This document shows positions 21,926 through 32,076 of a stretch of 64,000 bases of DNA, one piece after another (position 1 is the first letter of the stretch; each line of letters begins with the position of its first letter). The notes under the pieces were generated by a model, which saw only the letters and a list, made by a program, of their open reading frames with translations, made no database searches and had not been told where the DNA came from. Source of the stretch: Rhizopus arrhizus (Eukaryota > Mucoromycota > Mucoromycetes > Mucorales > Rhizopodaceae); the NCBI GenBank assembly GCA_024220505.1, contig JAKZZE010000002.1:1240001-1304000 (forward strand). Direction: 5' to 3'. A program made the position numbers and the translations under genes.

Positions 21926-23567
21926 TTAACAAATAAAGAGCAGTACAGCCAAGATAGAAAGAGCGAGCGACTGAACACTAGGTCTTACCCAGTATCCTCC
22001 ACTAGCCAATGCATTCATCACATCCGTATCCAAAAATCCAAATCCAGAAAATTCTAAATTACTGGCATTTGTCTGACGAGGTAGTGTAACCAAAATGAGT
22101 TTACTGTTTCGGTTCGCAGGTGAGAGCGAGCCCCAAATCCAGTCATCTGTATTATATTGTGGCGTAGTTGCTAAGCTTTGCGCATTCAATGATAAAAGCC
22201 CGGTGATATCAGTCAGATTGACACTATTTTTATATTCTAAACGGCCTTCGGTGTTATTACCAATTGAGATACCGTAAGTAGCGTTAGTCTTGATCTGTTC
22301 AGCCACATTTTGGGGTGTGGTTGTGTTTACATCAAATACGATCGGATTATCAGCTTGTGTTGAAAGTAATTGAACAAGTGCGATGCGGGTGGTTGAGCGA
22401 GAGCTAGCAGGGAATCGTTCGAGTGATACATCATATTCGAGCGAATTGGGCTGCATGGTAATGGGTGCTGTATTATTTATCTGAAGGTTGCTCGATCGCC
22501 AGGTCAATCGGATAGAGAAATTGGTATTGCTTGAGTTGAACGTGACATTGGCAAACGTACTTGTCTGAAGATAGAACTGGCTGGAATTATTGGGTACGGT
22601 AATATTGGAGACCAACATATTTTGCCACTGTAAGTTTTGCAAACTGCTGATAGACAAGATAGACTCACTGTTGTCATAAAATCCGTTTTGATTGGTGTCG
22701 TCGAATTCAACCACATGCGAGAATTGTAGGCGATAGACAAAATCTGCACTGTGTGAAGTAGGATCTGAGGAAGAAAAGAATGCGTGGTCGACCAAAGGGT
22801 ACTGATTATTGGTACTTATATTGAATGAGATCCGGTAATTTTCCTCATCCTTACTGCTGAATGCTGTACCATTAATTACTACATTTTGCGTATTACTGCC
22901 TTGTTCTGTTAGCTGAGGCGCATAATAATAGCCATTGTTATGGTTGTATCTGTGATAGGCAGCGTTATAACCCAGAAAAAGGAAAGGTGGCATTATTCCA
23001 AAATAAAGAAGCCCAGGGTTATAGTATCCATAATATCCGTACCTTGACGCTGGTGTATAACCACCTGCATACGAGGCGGGATAATTTGTATAAGTAGCTA
23101 ATAATAAAAATAAGTTAATTTTGTTTATTTTTCTGTTATGTTATCATTCTTACATCTTGTGTTTGAATAACGATAAGGTGGTGGTGAATTAAATGTACCA
23201 GAACCCCCTTTATTAGAAATACTATTTGGAGTTCCTATGAAAATAATGGGTGTTAACAAGTGTTTCTTTTTTCATTTTTTATGGATGCGTATTTCACCTG
23301 CGGTTCTTCCACCACTACTTGTTCCTCCAGAACTACCACTGCTTCCTCCAGTACTGCCTCTACCAGCACCTCCACCAGTACTTCCACCAGTACTTCCACC
23401 AGTGCTTCCTCCACCTCCACCGACTCTGCCTCCACCTCCACCTTTAGCGAGAACATCTTTATAAATAAAACCAATAAATTAGTGACATTCTATCCTTTAA
23501 AGAAGACAGCGATATTACTTAAAGCATTGCACAATAAAAAAATTGTTATTTGCAAAGCAAATTTCAT
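21926..23567 (-). CDS. Secreted Gly-rich, Asn-glycosylated, probably GPI-anchored protein
   Basis: Cell-surface protein of unknown family. Exons are 23567-23519, 23456-23298, 23234-23154 and 23097-21926, giving 486 aa. Exon 1 encodes a signal peptide MKFALQITIFLLCNAL. Exon 2 encodes a glycine/serine-rich segment with GGST repeats derived from a 12-bp tandem repeat. Exon 3 and the start of exon 4 are Tyr/Gly/Pro-rich (GYYGYYNPG). A short hydrophobic stretch (LLYFGIMPPFLFLGY) precedes a folded-looking domain of about 300 residues with many N-x-S/T sequons. The C-terminus SVQSLALSILAVLLFIC follows small residues (ALASGG) and fits a GPI-attachment signal. All three introns are 56-63 nt and preserve phase. 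A cell-wall or spore-surface protein is likely, but no enzyme motif is visible. Confidence 0.75.
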
Positions 23568-23882
23568 TTTATATTAAATAATAAAAGAAGAAGAAAAGAA
23601 AAATATTAGCAGCGGATGATCAACTGCTTAAAAATTTAAATCTTGTTTTAATTGGTAGGTTAAATCTAAAACAGACTAATGAAAAGCCAACACTATTTTC
23701 ACGAATTATTTTTCTTTACCAAGCTTTCGGTTAAGAATAGCAATTCTAGTGTTTACATCAAATCTGGTTGAAATCTTGTCCATATAACCTATTTTATGTA
23801 ATAAGAATGTACAGAATACTTGCAATTCTTTTTTTTCTTTTTTTTTTTTGCTTGCTTTGCATTTCTGGCTTTGCCCAATGAA

Positions 23883-23884
<2 letters not shown>
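23568..23884. other. Spacer before the LINE poly(A) tail
   Basis: AT-rich DNA between the surface-protein gene start and the homopolymer at 23885. No feature is supported. It presumably holds that gene's promoter. Confidence 0.35.
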
Positions 23885-23924
<40 letters not shown>

Positions 23925-26381
23925 TGAGAATTTTATGCTAGTGCCGTCTCCAGACGAGCACTGTTACAACATAGGGGAATCACAACAATAAAATAACTTC
24001 TAATATAATAAATTGTAATATTTCTACATTTCTTGACGATGTAAATTTTCATTGTGGATTCGTCGAAGTAACGCTGTGGCCCTTGCTGTTGCTTCATTTG
24101 ACCAGAAGGGTGTATCTTCAAAAATATATTTCCAGTGTAACCTCCATAAACTCAGGACTCCACTCGCAATTACATGAAAGGTGTCAAGATTCCAATGCGA
24201 CAATGTTTTAATTGTTATTTGAACTGACCGATTTATTTGATCAAAAGATAGTAGCGAAAGTTGAACAAGAAATCGTTGCGCTAATGTATCCCATATAGGC
24301 TGTTTAATTGGCAGGACCACAAAAAGTGTTCATCTGTTTCAATTGCGCCACACATCATGCATTCTTCATCAGTGATATATCTGGGCATGATTTTATGCGG
24401 ATGAGAGTGTGTAGCAAGTTTTGAATGATAGAGCCTCCATAGAATGGTACGTGCTGGATGAGGAATTGAGACGTGCCAAAATTTGTTCCAGGAAGACTTG
24501 CTAGCTCTAGGATACGTGGGTGGAAGGCTATCTAAAGGAAGTACGTCAAGGTTTCAGAATCACTTAGTGAATAACTTCTCAACTGGTGTGCCATCTGGTA
24601 GAGACGAGCTGAATAGAGAGGCGAACTGAGGTGCAGGATGTTGGAAGCCAAAAGAAGATATAAATCCTCCAAGAGCACAGTTGGGTGAACTTTTAAGGGC
24701 GACAAAAAAATCTTCTTCAGCTATTTAGCCTGGACGCACGAGATCGAGATATTTTGTAGCCTGTTTCTTTGCTGACTGGATAGGAAAAATCCTCTGGGAG
24801 TAAGCTTACCATCGATAGCATTAAATCCATATACATCTTTTACCAAAATTGATTTCCAGTATGGGCTTTTATAAGTATGTTTATTTGTAAGCAAAGTTGG
24901 GCATATTCTGCATAAAGATATTCCTTCTGCTGTACCAGTATTCAGGTCAGTCCAGTTGATTTCATAATCTATATGATCTAGAGTACGAAACATGGACTGG
25001 AAGCAACCAATTTTTTTAATGTCAGTATTACGTTTTTCTGAAAAAAGTAAAGGCAGAATCGCTGAAGGCGAGGAGGTCAGAACACAGAGATGGTAACGCA
25101 TAAGAGATGTAGCAAATGACTCCTGAGTCGAAGCCAGGTGCGTCGATTGGAGCATCGGGGTAATCTATCGTAACCGAAGAGCTGAGTGCTGCATAGCTGG
25201 ATCCAGGATTGCTGTACCTCCTTCGTTGCGGGGCCTTCGGCAATCTAGAAACTTCACTGATGAAAAGTTTTTGTATCTAAGAAACTTGATAATGGCAGAG
25301 CGTATTCGTTGGAAGACGCTTTGAGGTGGACATAGTATCCTTGTGCTATGCCATATTCGACTGAGCAAGAGTGTATTTGCAATCATGCTTCGTCCTAGTA
25401 TGGAGAGTCCTCTTTGAGCTAGGATATCAGCATGCTGTTTAACTTTTGTAATGATACTGTCAAGATAGTTGGACATTTGCTGTATACTGCTTGTAAGCGG
25501 ATATCCCAGTTATATGGCAGCAGTGGATTCCTTGTTGTCATGTCATTGAAGTATACGATTGAATTAAACATGGTACGCCATTCTAGTTGTTCTTGACCTG
25601 AAAGAGAAACAGCCAGTGTCTTATGACAATTGGGTTTGGCATTGGAGGCTCTCCCGTATAAAGACACTAATTGTAACAGAACTTGTAATTCTGTTGGACC
25701 CTTGAGAAATACGATGACACCGTCTGCATAAGCCAAAGCTTTAACTGGAGGCGATGGCCTTGCCAATTTAGTTAATCCAGAATAAATTGATCTGGGGAAA
25801 GTAAAGCCCGAAATTAAGGAGGAGGACATAATAGACCGCAAGATTGAAAAGCAGAGGGGAGAGAGGACCTCCTTGTTGAAGGCCTCTTGCATGCTGGATC
25901 GATGTTGTAAGAAATCCATTGATATTAATGCAGAGTGAGGTACCAAAAAAATGACAAAATGCTTGTAACTAAAGTCGATGGAAATCCAAATCGCTCTAAA
26001 CAGGCTTTCAAGTATTGAGGATGAACGTAGTCATATGTATTTTCTTGATCTAAGAGGAGAGCTATTCCGGATAGCTTAAAGCGTTCTGCGATGTTCATAA
26101 TTAGTCGCGTAGTAGCACCATTATCGACTATGAAGCGTTCAGGCATAAAGCCAGTCTGATGTACGTCGATTAGATGCGGTAACACTTCATTTACCCTTGT
26201 TGCCAGCAATCTAGTAAAGACTTTGACATCGGCACATATTAATGATATAGGTCTCCAGTTTTTAAGTTGACTTCATTCTCCTTTTTTAAACAGCAGTATC
26301 TCTGCTTCAGGCTTTATCACAGTTGGCGTAAGAAAACCAAGACCTACTAAGAAGAGAAAGGCTGATGGGTATATAAGCTCA
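23885..26381 (-). mobile_element. 5'-truncated, inactive LINE (non-LTR retrotransposon)
   Basis: Read on the minus strand, the 5' part (26381-25925) encodes reverse transcriptase blocks ILLFKKGE, LKNWRPISL and HQTGFMPERFIVDNGATTR. Next comes an LSPLCFSIL block, then the active-site box at 25719-25730, which reads Y-A-D-G instead of Y-A-D-D. Thumb-region pieces follow near 25400 (LAQRGLSILGRSMIANTLLL), and a zinc finger DEECMMCGAIETDEHFLWSC lies near 24310-24375. Frameshifts and stops separate the pieces. The element ends in 39 consecutive T on the plus strand (23885-23923), that is, a poly(A) tail at its 3' end. The endonuclease and ORF1 are absent from this unit, as expected after incomplete reverse transcription. 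Its 5' border abuts a transposase fragment. Confidence 0.8.
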
Positions 26382-26740
26382 GGAACTGTAACGGGTCATT
26401 ACATTAGTTTCTTAAAAATGACTCTAGATGAAATGGATGGACACTCACATATGAAAGGTCACTATATAGTTATGAATAATGCATAAATTCACAAACATGA
26501 AAACATAAAGAAGTATATTGAGTATCGAGGATATAAATGTGTGTATCTTCCTACTTACTCTCCTGAGCTTAACCCAATTGAACAATTCTGGGCAATTGTA
26601 AAGAGTAAGGTCAAGTGCCATCGGTTTCTGCAGGAAGACACTATCAAAAAGAATTAGGGAAGCCTGTAAGAGCGTAGAAAAAAAGCACTTCAAAGGTTTT
26701 GTCTCGCATTTTTACAAGTGCTGGGATAAATGTTAAGACA
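26382..26740 (+). pseudogene. C-terminal half of an IS630/Tc1-like transposase
   Basis: The plus-strand frame begins GTVTGHYISFLK and reads through MKGHYIVMNNA, a stop, IHKHENIKKYIEYRGYK and VYLPTYSPELNPIEQFW. The last block carries the third catalytic residue (E of NPIEQFW). The second catalytic aspartate position (usually D-N-A) reads N-N-A here and is followed directly by TAA where family members have a sense codon. Two more stops lie further on. The N-terminal half is absent because the copy starts at the border with the LINE. The fragment is therefore non-functional. Similar sequence is in the N-terminal fragment at 34.7 kb, though the two pieces do not overlap. Confidence 0.75.
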
Positions 26741-26954
26741 AAGAGATTATGTAATATTGATCACCATCGACTTTATCAAAATCGATAATATTGCGATGAT
26801 AATCAACGAAACTTTTTTTTTTGACAGAGACATATCTTTTTTATCGTGAAATGGGACACATCTTTCTTTTTATTTTTACCATACTGATATCTGTTCTGTT
26901 TTTTATAAACAATGTCAATATTGAGGGACAACGTCATGAAAACTTTTTATTACT

Positions 26955-28286
26955 TTGAACGTTGCACTGGAGCGGGACGACAGTTAAATTTTTCGACTTC
27001 GTTGTTTTTCAAATGCTGATGTCGAGAAAGAATCTCTATACTGCTACCATGATCAATTGCAATTTCACAAATGTTGGGGTATGTTGATAGACCAGTATAG
27101 TTAATTATGCCAAGCCGTACTTCTTATTGTAAATAATATAGCCGGTTAGTTAGATCGGCGATGTCTTCTTGACAGCCTTTTAGCGATGCGAGTATGGTTT
27201 AGAATGATGGCGAATCTAGGTTCAAGATTGGATCATTCGCTGTACAGCATGGGCTTACATAAACTTCTTGACATTTCAGCCGAAAATGCAACTTGTCGAC
27301 CATTAGCTGCAGTAAGTGGGGCCGAGACACATCAGTTTCCTTGGTTACTGATTTTCGTGCATAACCAATGCCAACAACGTCGAGATTTGCTCGAAAATGC
27401 TGCCAATATGACGACAGGAAATCGTTCGTTTCGATTAAAAATTGGCGCATTTCCTTTCGAAGGATCCAAAGATGTCGCCCGTAAATCGTTTTTCCATTCA
27501 TCTTGAGTTTACCAAGAGGTCCCCATATTTTCGATTGCCCAACCCAATACTGAAGCTGCGATTCATTACAATGTCGATGCAGGTTTGAGAAAATGTTAGT
27601 TATAATTTTATGCTGAATTGCCGATGTAACAAATTCCTGATAGAAGAAACCTTCATTGGCGGGATCGGCATTGGTGGTAATAGTCTTCATTATGTGCAAA
27701 ATTCTATTTTTGCAGTATGGAATAGCAGGACCGTCAAACTTGCGTTTCTGATCCCGAGGAGTCTTGTCATTACCGTTAGCTTTGCTGGCGGCATCCTTGT
27801 TGCTTTTTATATTGTCGCAGTCATCGTCACTATTATTCGTGTTGCCATCACCGTCTTCAATAACGTCATGCATTGATGTCTCGGTTGGTGAAAGAATGGG
27901 TGTTGAAAGATAAGTCAAAAATGTGTATGGACCTCGTTCATGGACATCCAACCCAATTGCTACCGGTCGCATAGGATCTTGACCACAAAAATGAAAGGCA
28001 ATAAGTCCTGTTTCTTGATTTCAGTAATCTTTCGACTGCCTTCTTTGGTAGTTGCGACAGCGATTCGTGATAGAAATTGCTTCGCAATTAAGGCCATAAG
28101 CTGCACGGGCGATTCAGATTTATCAGTCATGTTCAGGAGGACACTACCTGGAGAACGTCCTGCTCTCCACGCTTTAGAGCGAATAACTTTGTCTTGTTGG
28201 CTGTTGTGGCTGTTGTGGCTGTTGTTTTCAAAAGTAGCATTCGTAAGTGATGTTCGCTTCCTGGCCACTACTTGGGACCAGGCCAT
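26955..28286 (-). pseudogene. Unidentified two-frame gene, possibly mobile-element derived
   Basis: Not recognised. A first frame (28286-27960, 108 codons from an ATG) starts MAWSQVVARKRTSL and contains PVQLMALIAKQFLSRIAV. A second frame (27972-27199, 257 codons, also with an ATG) overlaps it by 13 bases in another phase. It contains an acidic Asn/Asp stretch, WVGQSKIWGPLGKLKMNG, and near its end GIGYARKSVTKETD, followed by LLQLMVDKL and EVYVSP. After its stop, the sense continues in another frame down to about 26955 (TILASLKGCQEDIADLTNR, IEILSRHQHL), with an internal stop. Y-A-R-K-S followed by a helix and a strand faintly recalls the N-terminus of serine recombinases, but this may be chance. 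The frameshifts and location in a block of dead elements favour a decayed mobile element or a decayed multigene-family member. Confidence 0.5.
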
Positions 28287-28394
28287 ATTTTTCAGCTTGT
28301 AGGAGTCCCTGGTGCCTGTGGTCGCTGCGTGACTGTGTTGACCGACTGATTAGATATTTTGTCAGAAAGAATCATGGCAAACAATAGCAGTAAC

Positions 28395-28916
28395 CATTGT
28401 TTATTATCTCGCGTGCCATTTAGTAATGACTCGTGCAACAAATACATGATGTCATCCAAATCATGTTCGATGCTATTGAATTTAGCAGCTCTCCCAAGTC
28501 CATAAGAAAAGGCTAATTTAGATAACTGAATGCCTTCAGGGTTCAATAGAATAACATCCCCCTTTAAATCGGTCACTCTGCACGTAAATAATTACTCAAA
28601 CTGGCCTTATTTTTCGGATCATAATGCGCTTACTCATCTTCATCCACCGTAAATTCGCTTGATTCCTTTATAGGAGACTTTTATTTGTCACGAATATAAA
28701 GATCCAAAAACTTTTCTTGCTGGGATGCTGTAATCCCCAGAAAGAGATAGATCCATTTGAGAATGCAAATATCTCTCCACCTTGTTCTTTGTCCAGAATA
28801 TGCAACATGTCCTTTGCTTTTAATTGATCCGTAAGTCTAAAATAGCATTGATTTGACAATAAATCATTTTCTAGTCTATCCAAATGATAATAATCCGATG
28901 TACTATAAGCTTTGCA
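28395..28916 (-). pseudogene. Broken RMND1/RMD1-family (DUF155) gene fragment
   Basis: Minus-strand pieces in the right order: SDYYHLDRLENDLLS, then GGEIFAFSNGSISFWGL, then (after a shift) ESSEFTVDEDE, a stop and DPKNKASLSNYLRAE, another stop, and TDLKGDVILLNPEGIQLSKL with AFSYGLGRAAKFNSIEHDLD. These match the DUF155/RMND1 family, whose members are mitochondrial inner-membrane proteins supporting mitochondrial translation. The similarity ends abruptly after LLNGTRDNK (about 28395), where unrelated sequence leading into the neighbouring unidentified gene begins. The N-terminal targeting region and the C-terminal half with the membrane segments are missing. At least two stops and a frameshift make this a dead fragment, presumably a translocated or duplicated copy. 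Confidence 0.65.
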
Positions 28917-29371
28917 AAGTTGTGTCTGCCATAAACATTAAAGCTGTTATCCCAAACAAATAAATATTTACATTTGGTTTATATTCCTGAGTTAAAGGTG
29001 TATTTGTTATATGGGCATCAATTTCCATAACGCGTTTTAGTCAGTCTTGTAGAGCCTCTGCATTTTTCGCAATACCCAAGTGACGAAAGGAGCTGTACTG
29101 ATTCTAAGCCATCCAGGAAGGGAGTTAACGTTATGAGATAATGGATTTTTTATTTGCTTTTTTTTTTCTACTTTTGCAATACTAGCAAATGGTAGTTTCT
29201 GTGATAATAAAAAATTGAGCTTCGTTATTCATAAAGTCATTGTGTATTTAATACTATTTTGTTTCCAAAAGGTAATTTGTTGAATAAAAACGCCATTGAG
29301 TAAAGAGAAAGAGAAAGAAAGTAAGAAAAACAGGTTCATTTTAATCATTCGTGACGTTTGATTGGATTACG

Positions 29372-29404
<33 letters not shown>

Positions 29405-29438
29405 AGCAACTTTTTTTTCTTATTAATTATAATAAAAA
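28917..29438. other. Spacer with a short decayed coding-like stretch and an A30 tract
   Basis: On the minus strand at about 28920-29110 a frame with one stop reads LGIAKNAEALQD, then MEIDAHITNTPLTQEYKPN and NIYLFGITALMFM, which looks like decayed protein-coding sequence of unknown origin. The run of 30 A at 29372-29401 lies 37 bp upstream of the RPB4 start codon. Confidence 0.3.
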
Positions 29439-30084
29439 ATGGCATCAATTAAACAACCAAAGAAAAGACATATTAGACGTGGTGGACCCGAATTAGAAGA
29501 TGCAACTAACTTAAACTTAGGAGAAGGTTGCTTGATGATAGCTTGAAAGGTCATGTTGATTAATTATTAAAATTAGAATTCTCTGGTGCACAGTGTCTAT
29601 ATTTATCTGAAGTTAAAGTCATTTAGATGTACAAGATAGTAAAGGTACTGAAGTACAAAACAGAGCAAGCACAAAGTAAGATTAGGAAGATAATAAGAAA
29701 GAATTTTGTTTAATGTGCAATGTTAGTGCTGTTCTTGCAAAGACTTTGGAATATGTTCGTAATTTCAGTAGATACAACACAATTGATTCTGTTCGTGAAG
29801 TTCGACAGTAAGTTTGTATAATACTATATATAAAAACAAGTAATACTAAACTTATTATAAAGGATTATGGGAAAGAATTTAACACAATTTGAAGTTGCAC
29901 AAATGGCTAATTTATGCTGTGAAGAGGCAGAGGAAGCTAAAGCACTTATTCCCAGGTAAAAGAACAAACGCGAAATGAAAAAAGGCGCTAATAATAACAA
30001 TTAAGTGTATCATCAAAATACGATGACGATGAACTCCAAGTTATGTTGAATCAAATGCAACAAATTAGAAAGTTTCAAGGATAA
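29439..30084 (+). CDS. RPB4: RNA polymerase II subunit RPB4 (with apparent frameshift)
   Basis: RPB4 forms the Rpb4/Rpb7 stalk of RNA polymerase II. Exons are 29439-29526, 29577-29675, 29727-29807, 29863-29955 and 30006-30084 (introns 50-55 nt). The protein begins MASIKQPKKRHIRRGG, continues ELEDATNLNLGE, and ends LQVMLNQMQQIRKFQG. Conserved parts are AQCLYLSEVK, LAKTLEYVRNFSRYNT, DSVREVRQIMGKNLTQFEVA and NLCCEEAEEAKALIP. Exon 2 is out of frame with itself: after EVKVI at about 29622 the frame meets TAG, while the next frame gives LDVQDSKGTEVQNRAST and joins correctly to exon 3. One missing base in the ATTTAG stretch would explain this, and the intact product would be 146 aa. The first donor (GTTGCT) is also unusual. 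The gene is essential in yeast, so this is either a sequencing error or a dead copy. Confidence 0.85.
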
Positions 30085-30121
30085 AATATTATTGCTGTGT
30101 GTGTATATTAAAAAATAGTTG

Positions 30122-31958
30122 TTATTGTTTATGATATAATTCAAATATCTCTTCTGAGCTTAATCCTTTCTCCCAAACATGAATATCACGATAAGTTGCC
30201 TTCAAGTTGACTGTATTATCCCAAGGATTTTGATATCGATCATTCAGTGGTTCAATTGATCCAAACCAAAGACCCCTTACAACACTTCCAATCTCCTCTG
30301 GAAATTGCCAATCGGATTTACTCACTACCACATGTCCGTCCATATAAAGTGCAATAGTCGGCTTGCTTTCTTTGATTGCTGAATAATCTATCACAAGAGC
30401 ATAATGATGATACTCTTTATCGACGGCATAGGGTGAAGGTCTGAGTTGTTTATCGGGAATGTCAGCCCATGCCCATTTATCGTTTCTTTTGATTGCCTTG
30501 ACTGAGATGGAGGCCTTGCCCTTCTTGAGTGGGTGAGTGTAAGCGCAAATCCTTCCATGGTCTGTTTGGATGACCATTGCCATTTTATCATTGCCAGGAC
30601 GATCAATTGTCTTCATCCACCAACTGACAGTCAAGGTGTGAGCAGAGGTCAGAGTGGGTAAATTCAAAAAGATGTAGCTTGCATCTCCTGAGAGATAGAC
30701 GCCATCATGTACATACTTGGCATTTCTCATGATACCTGCTTGATTGTTACCAGAATTATCCTCGGCCGGAAGCGGGTTGATATCCTTTCTGCTTCTGCTC
30801 GCTGGCTCCTTCAAGCTCCAGTATCCTACCAATTTATCCTCTCTTTCTGTGTGTGTTAATATACGGCAACTATTCGGTCGAGGGTCTGGTTTTCCATCTA
30901 GTAAAAAGGGTCGTATACGGCAATAAAGACTATTATCGATCTGCATAATCACTTTCTCATTCACGTCTTTCATCAAGTTTTTGTTAGCTGCAGATTCCCA
31001 GATGTGGGTGCCCAGATTAGCAGAGAAATCATAGCTCTTTTCGAGATAGAGTGTACGCAAGCCTTGACTATCCCAAAGTGGCCAAAAGTAAGTCGAATGA
31101 TTGAGGACAGTGACCTCGTTTGGAAAGAAGGGTGCTAATTTGCCAGGTAAGATGACTGAATGATAGTTCCAATCTGCGCTATCAAACGTGGCATAAGTAG
31201 CAAACCAACGTTGAATAAATCTTGAATGGGGTCTAGCCATAATCATTGCATTACACAATCCTACAGATCCATCTTCATATACGTGTCAATAAAATATATA
31301 ATCTTTGATCCATTTTAACTTTACCTACACCTTCTTGGGCCATTATAAATTCTCTATTTAATAGATGATCCACAGGCTTCAAAGAAATTAAATCAAGATC
31401 AAGATAAATACCACCAAACTCCTCCAATACTTGCAAACGTACCACATCTGCACGATGGGCATAATGACTGACTGGCCTACCAAACACCTTTTCAACCAAG
31501 GGCACCTTATTTAACGTCAACATTGGTCGTGCTCTTTCAAAGTTCTCACCCACAGGCAAGTGGTGATAGTGGAACATGATTTTTTCTGGTTTCAAGGTAT
31601 CGTGTGCTGATTTGATGGCAATATAATGAATCAAGTCTAGCGTAGGTTCAGGGTCTCGCAAACCATACACGAAATGAACAATTTTTGGAATCCGCCGATC
31701 GACAGGAGTCAATTTGGCCTCTCGAGCTATCGTGAGTTCTTTAAAATGTTCAGAAGGGGGTGAAGGTAGCCGGACCTCGAGTAGATGACTGTCATTGCCG
31801 AGTTGTGTAGACTGATCTTTGATTGATGACGAACGATTAAAAAATAAAAAAAGAATGATAATAATTATAATCCATAACCATTTTCGCTTATATCTAAATC
31901 GAGAAAAGCTGTAGCCGTTTTTTTTATTGTGAGTTGGTAATTGAGTTAATTTAGGCAT
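30122..31958 (-). CDS. GT32 glycosyltransferase fused to a LamG-like domain
   Basis: Golgi-type II membrane glycosyltransferase of family 32 (OCH1/alpha-mannosyltransferase type), using a nucleotide sugar. Exons are 31958-31325 and 31272-30122, giving 594 aa. Residues 1-26 are basic and cytosolic, 27-40 form the signal anchor (WLWIIIIIILFLFF), then comes a stem. The catalytic domain contains IPKIVHFVYG, HRADVVRLQVLEEFGGIYLD and the DxD motif at about residues 187-189 (LDLDLISLKP). From about residue 360 to the end there is a second domain: LVGYWSLKEP, TVSWWMKT, HHYALVIDY and ALYMDGHVV, the pattern of a concanavalin/LamG jelly-roll that could bind glycans. Such a C-terminal lectin-like domain is unusual for GT32. 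It lies 118 bp downstream of the GH125 mannosidase gene on the same strand and converges on RPB4 (37 bp between stops). Confidence 0.85.
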
Positions 31959-32076
31959 TCTGTTTTCATTTCTTTAAACTTTAGTCAAAAAAAAACAAGT
32001 TCCTTATTCACTCACGCATAATCCACCTTTTTATTTTTTTATTTTATCTCATTTATTTTAAACCCAGATTTACGAT

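Noticed and set aside
23253..23474. Several ORFs on both strands over the glycine repeat region
   Set aside because: They are frames of the 12-bp tandem repeat; only the spliced minus-strand frame links to a signal peptide and the downstream domain.
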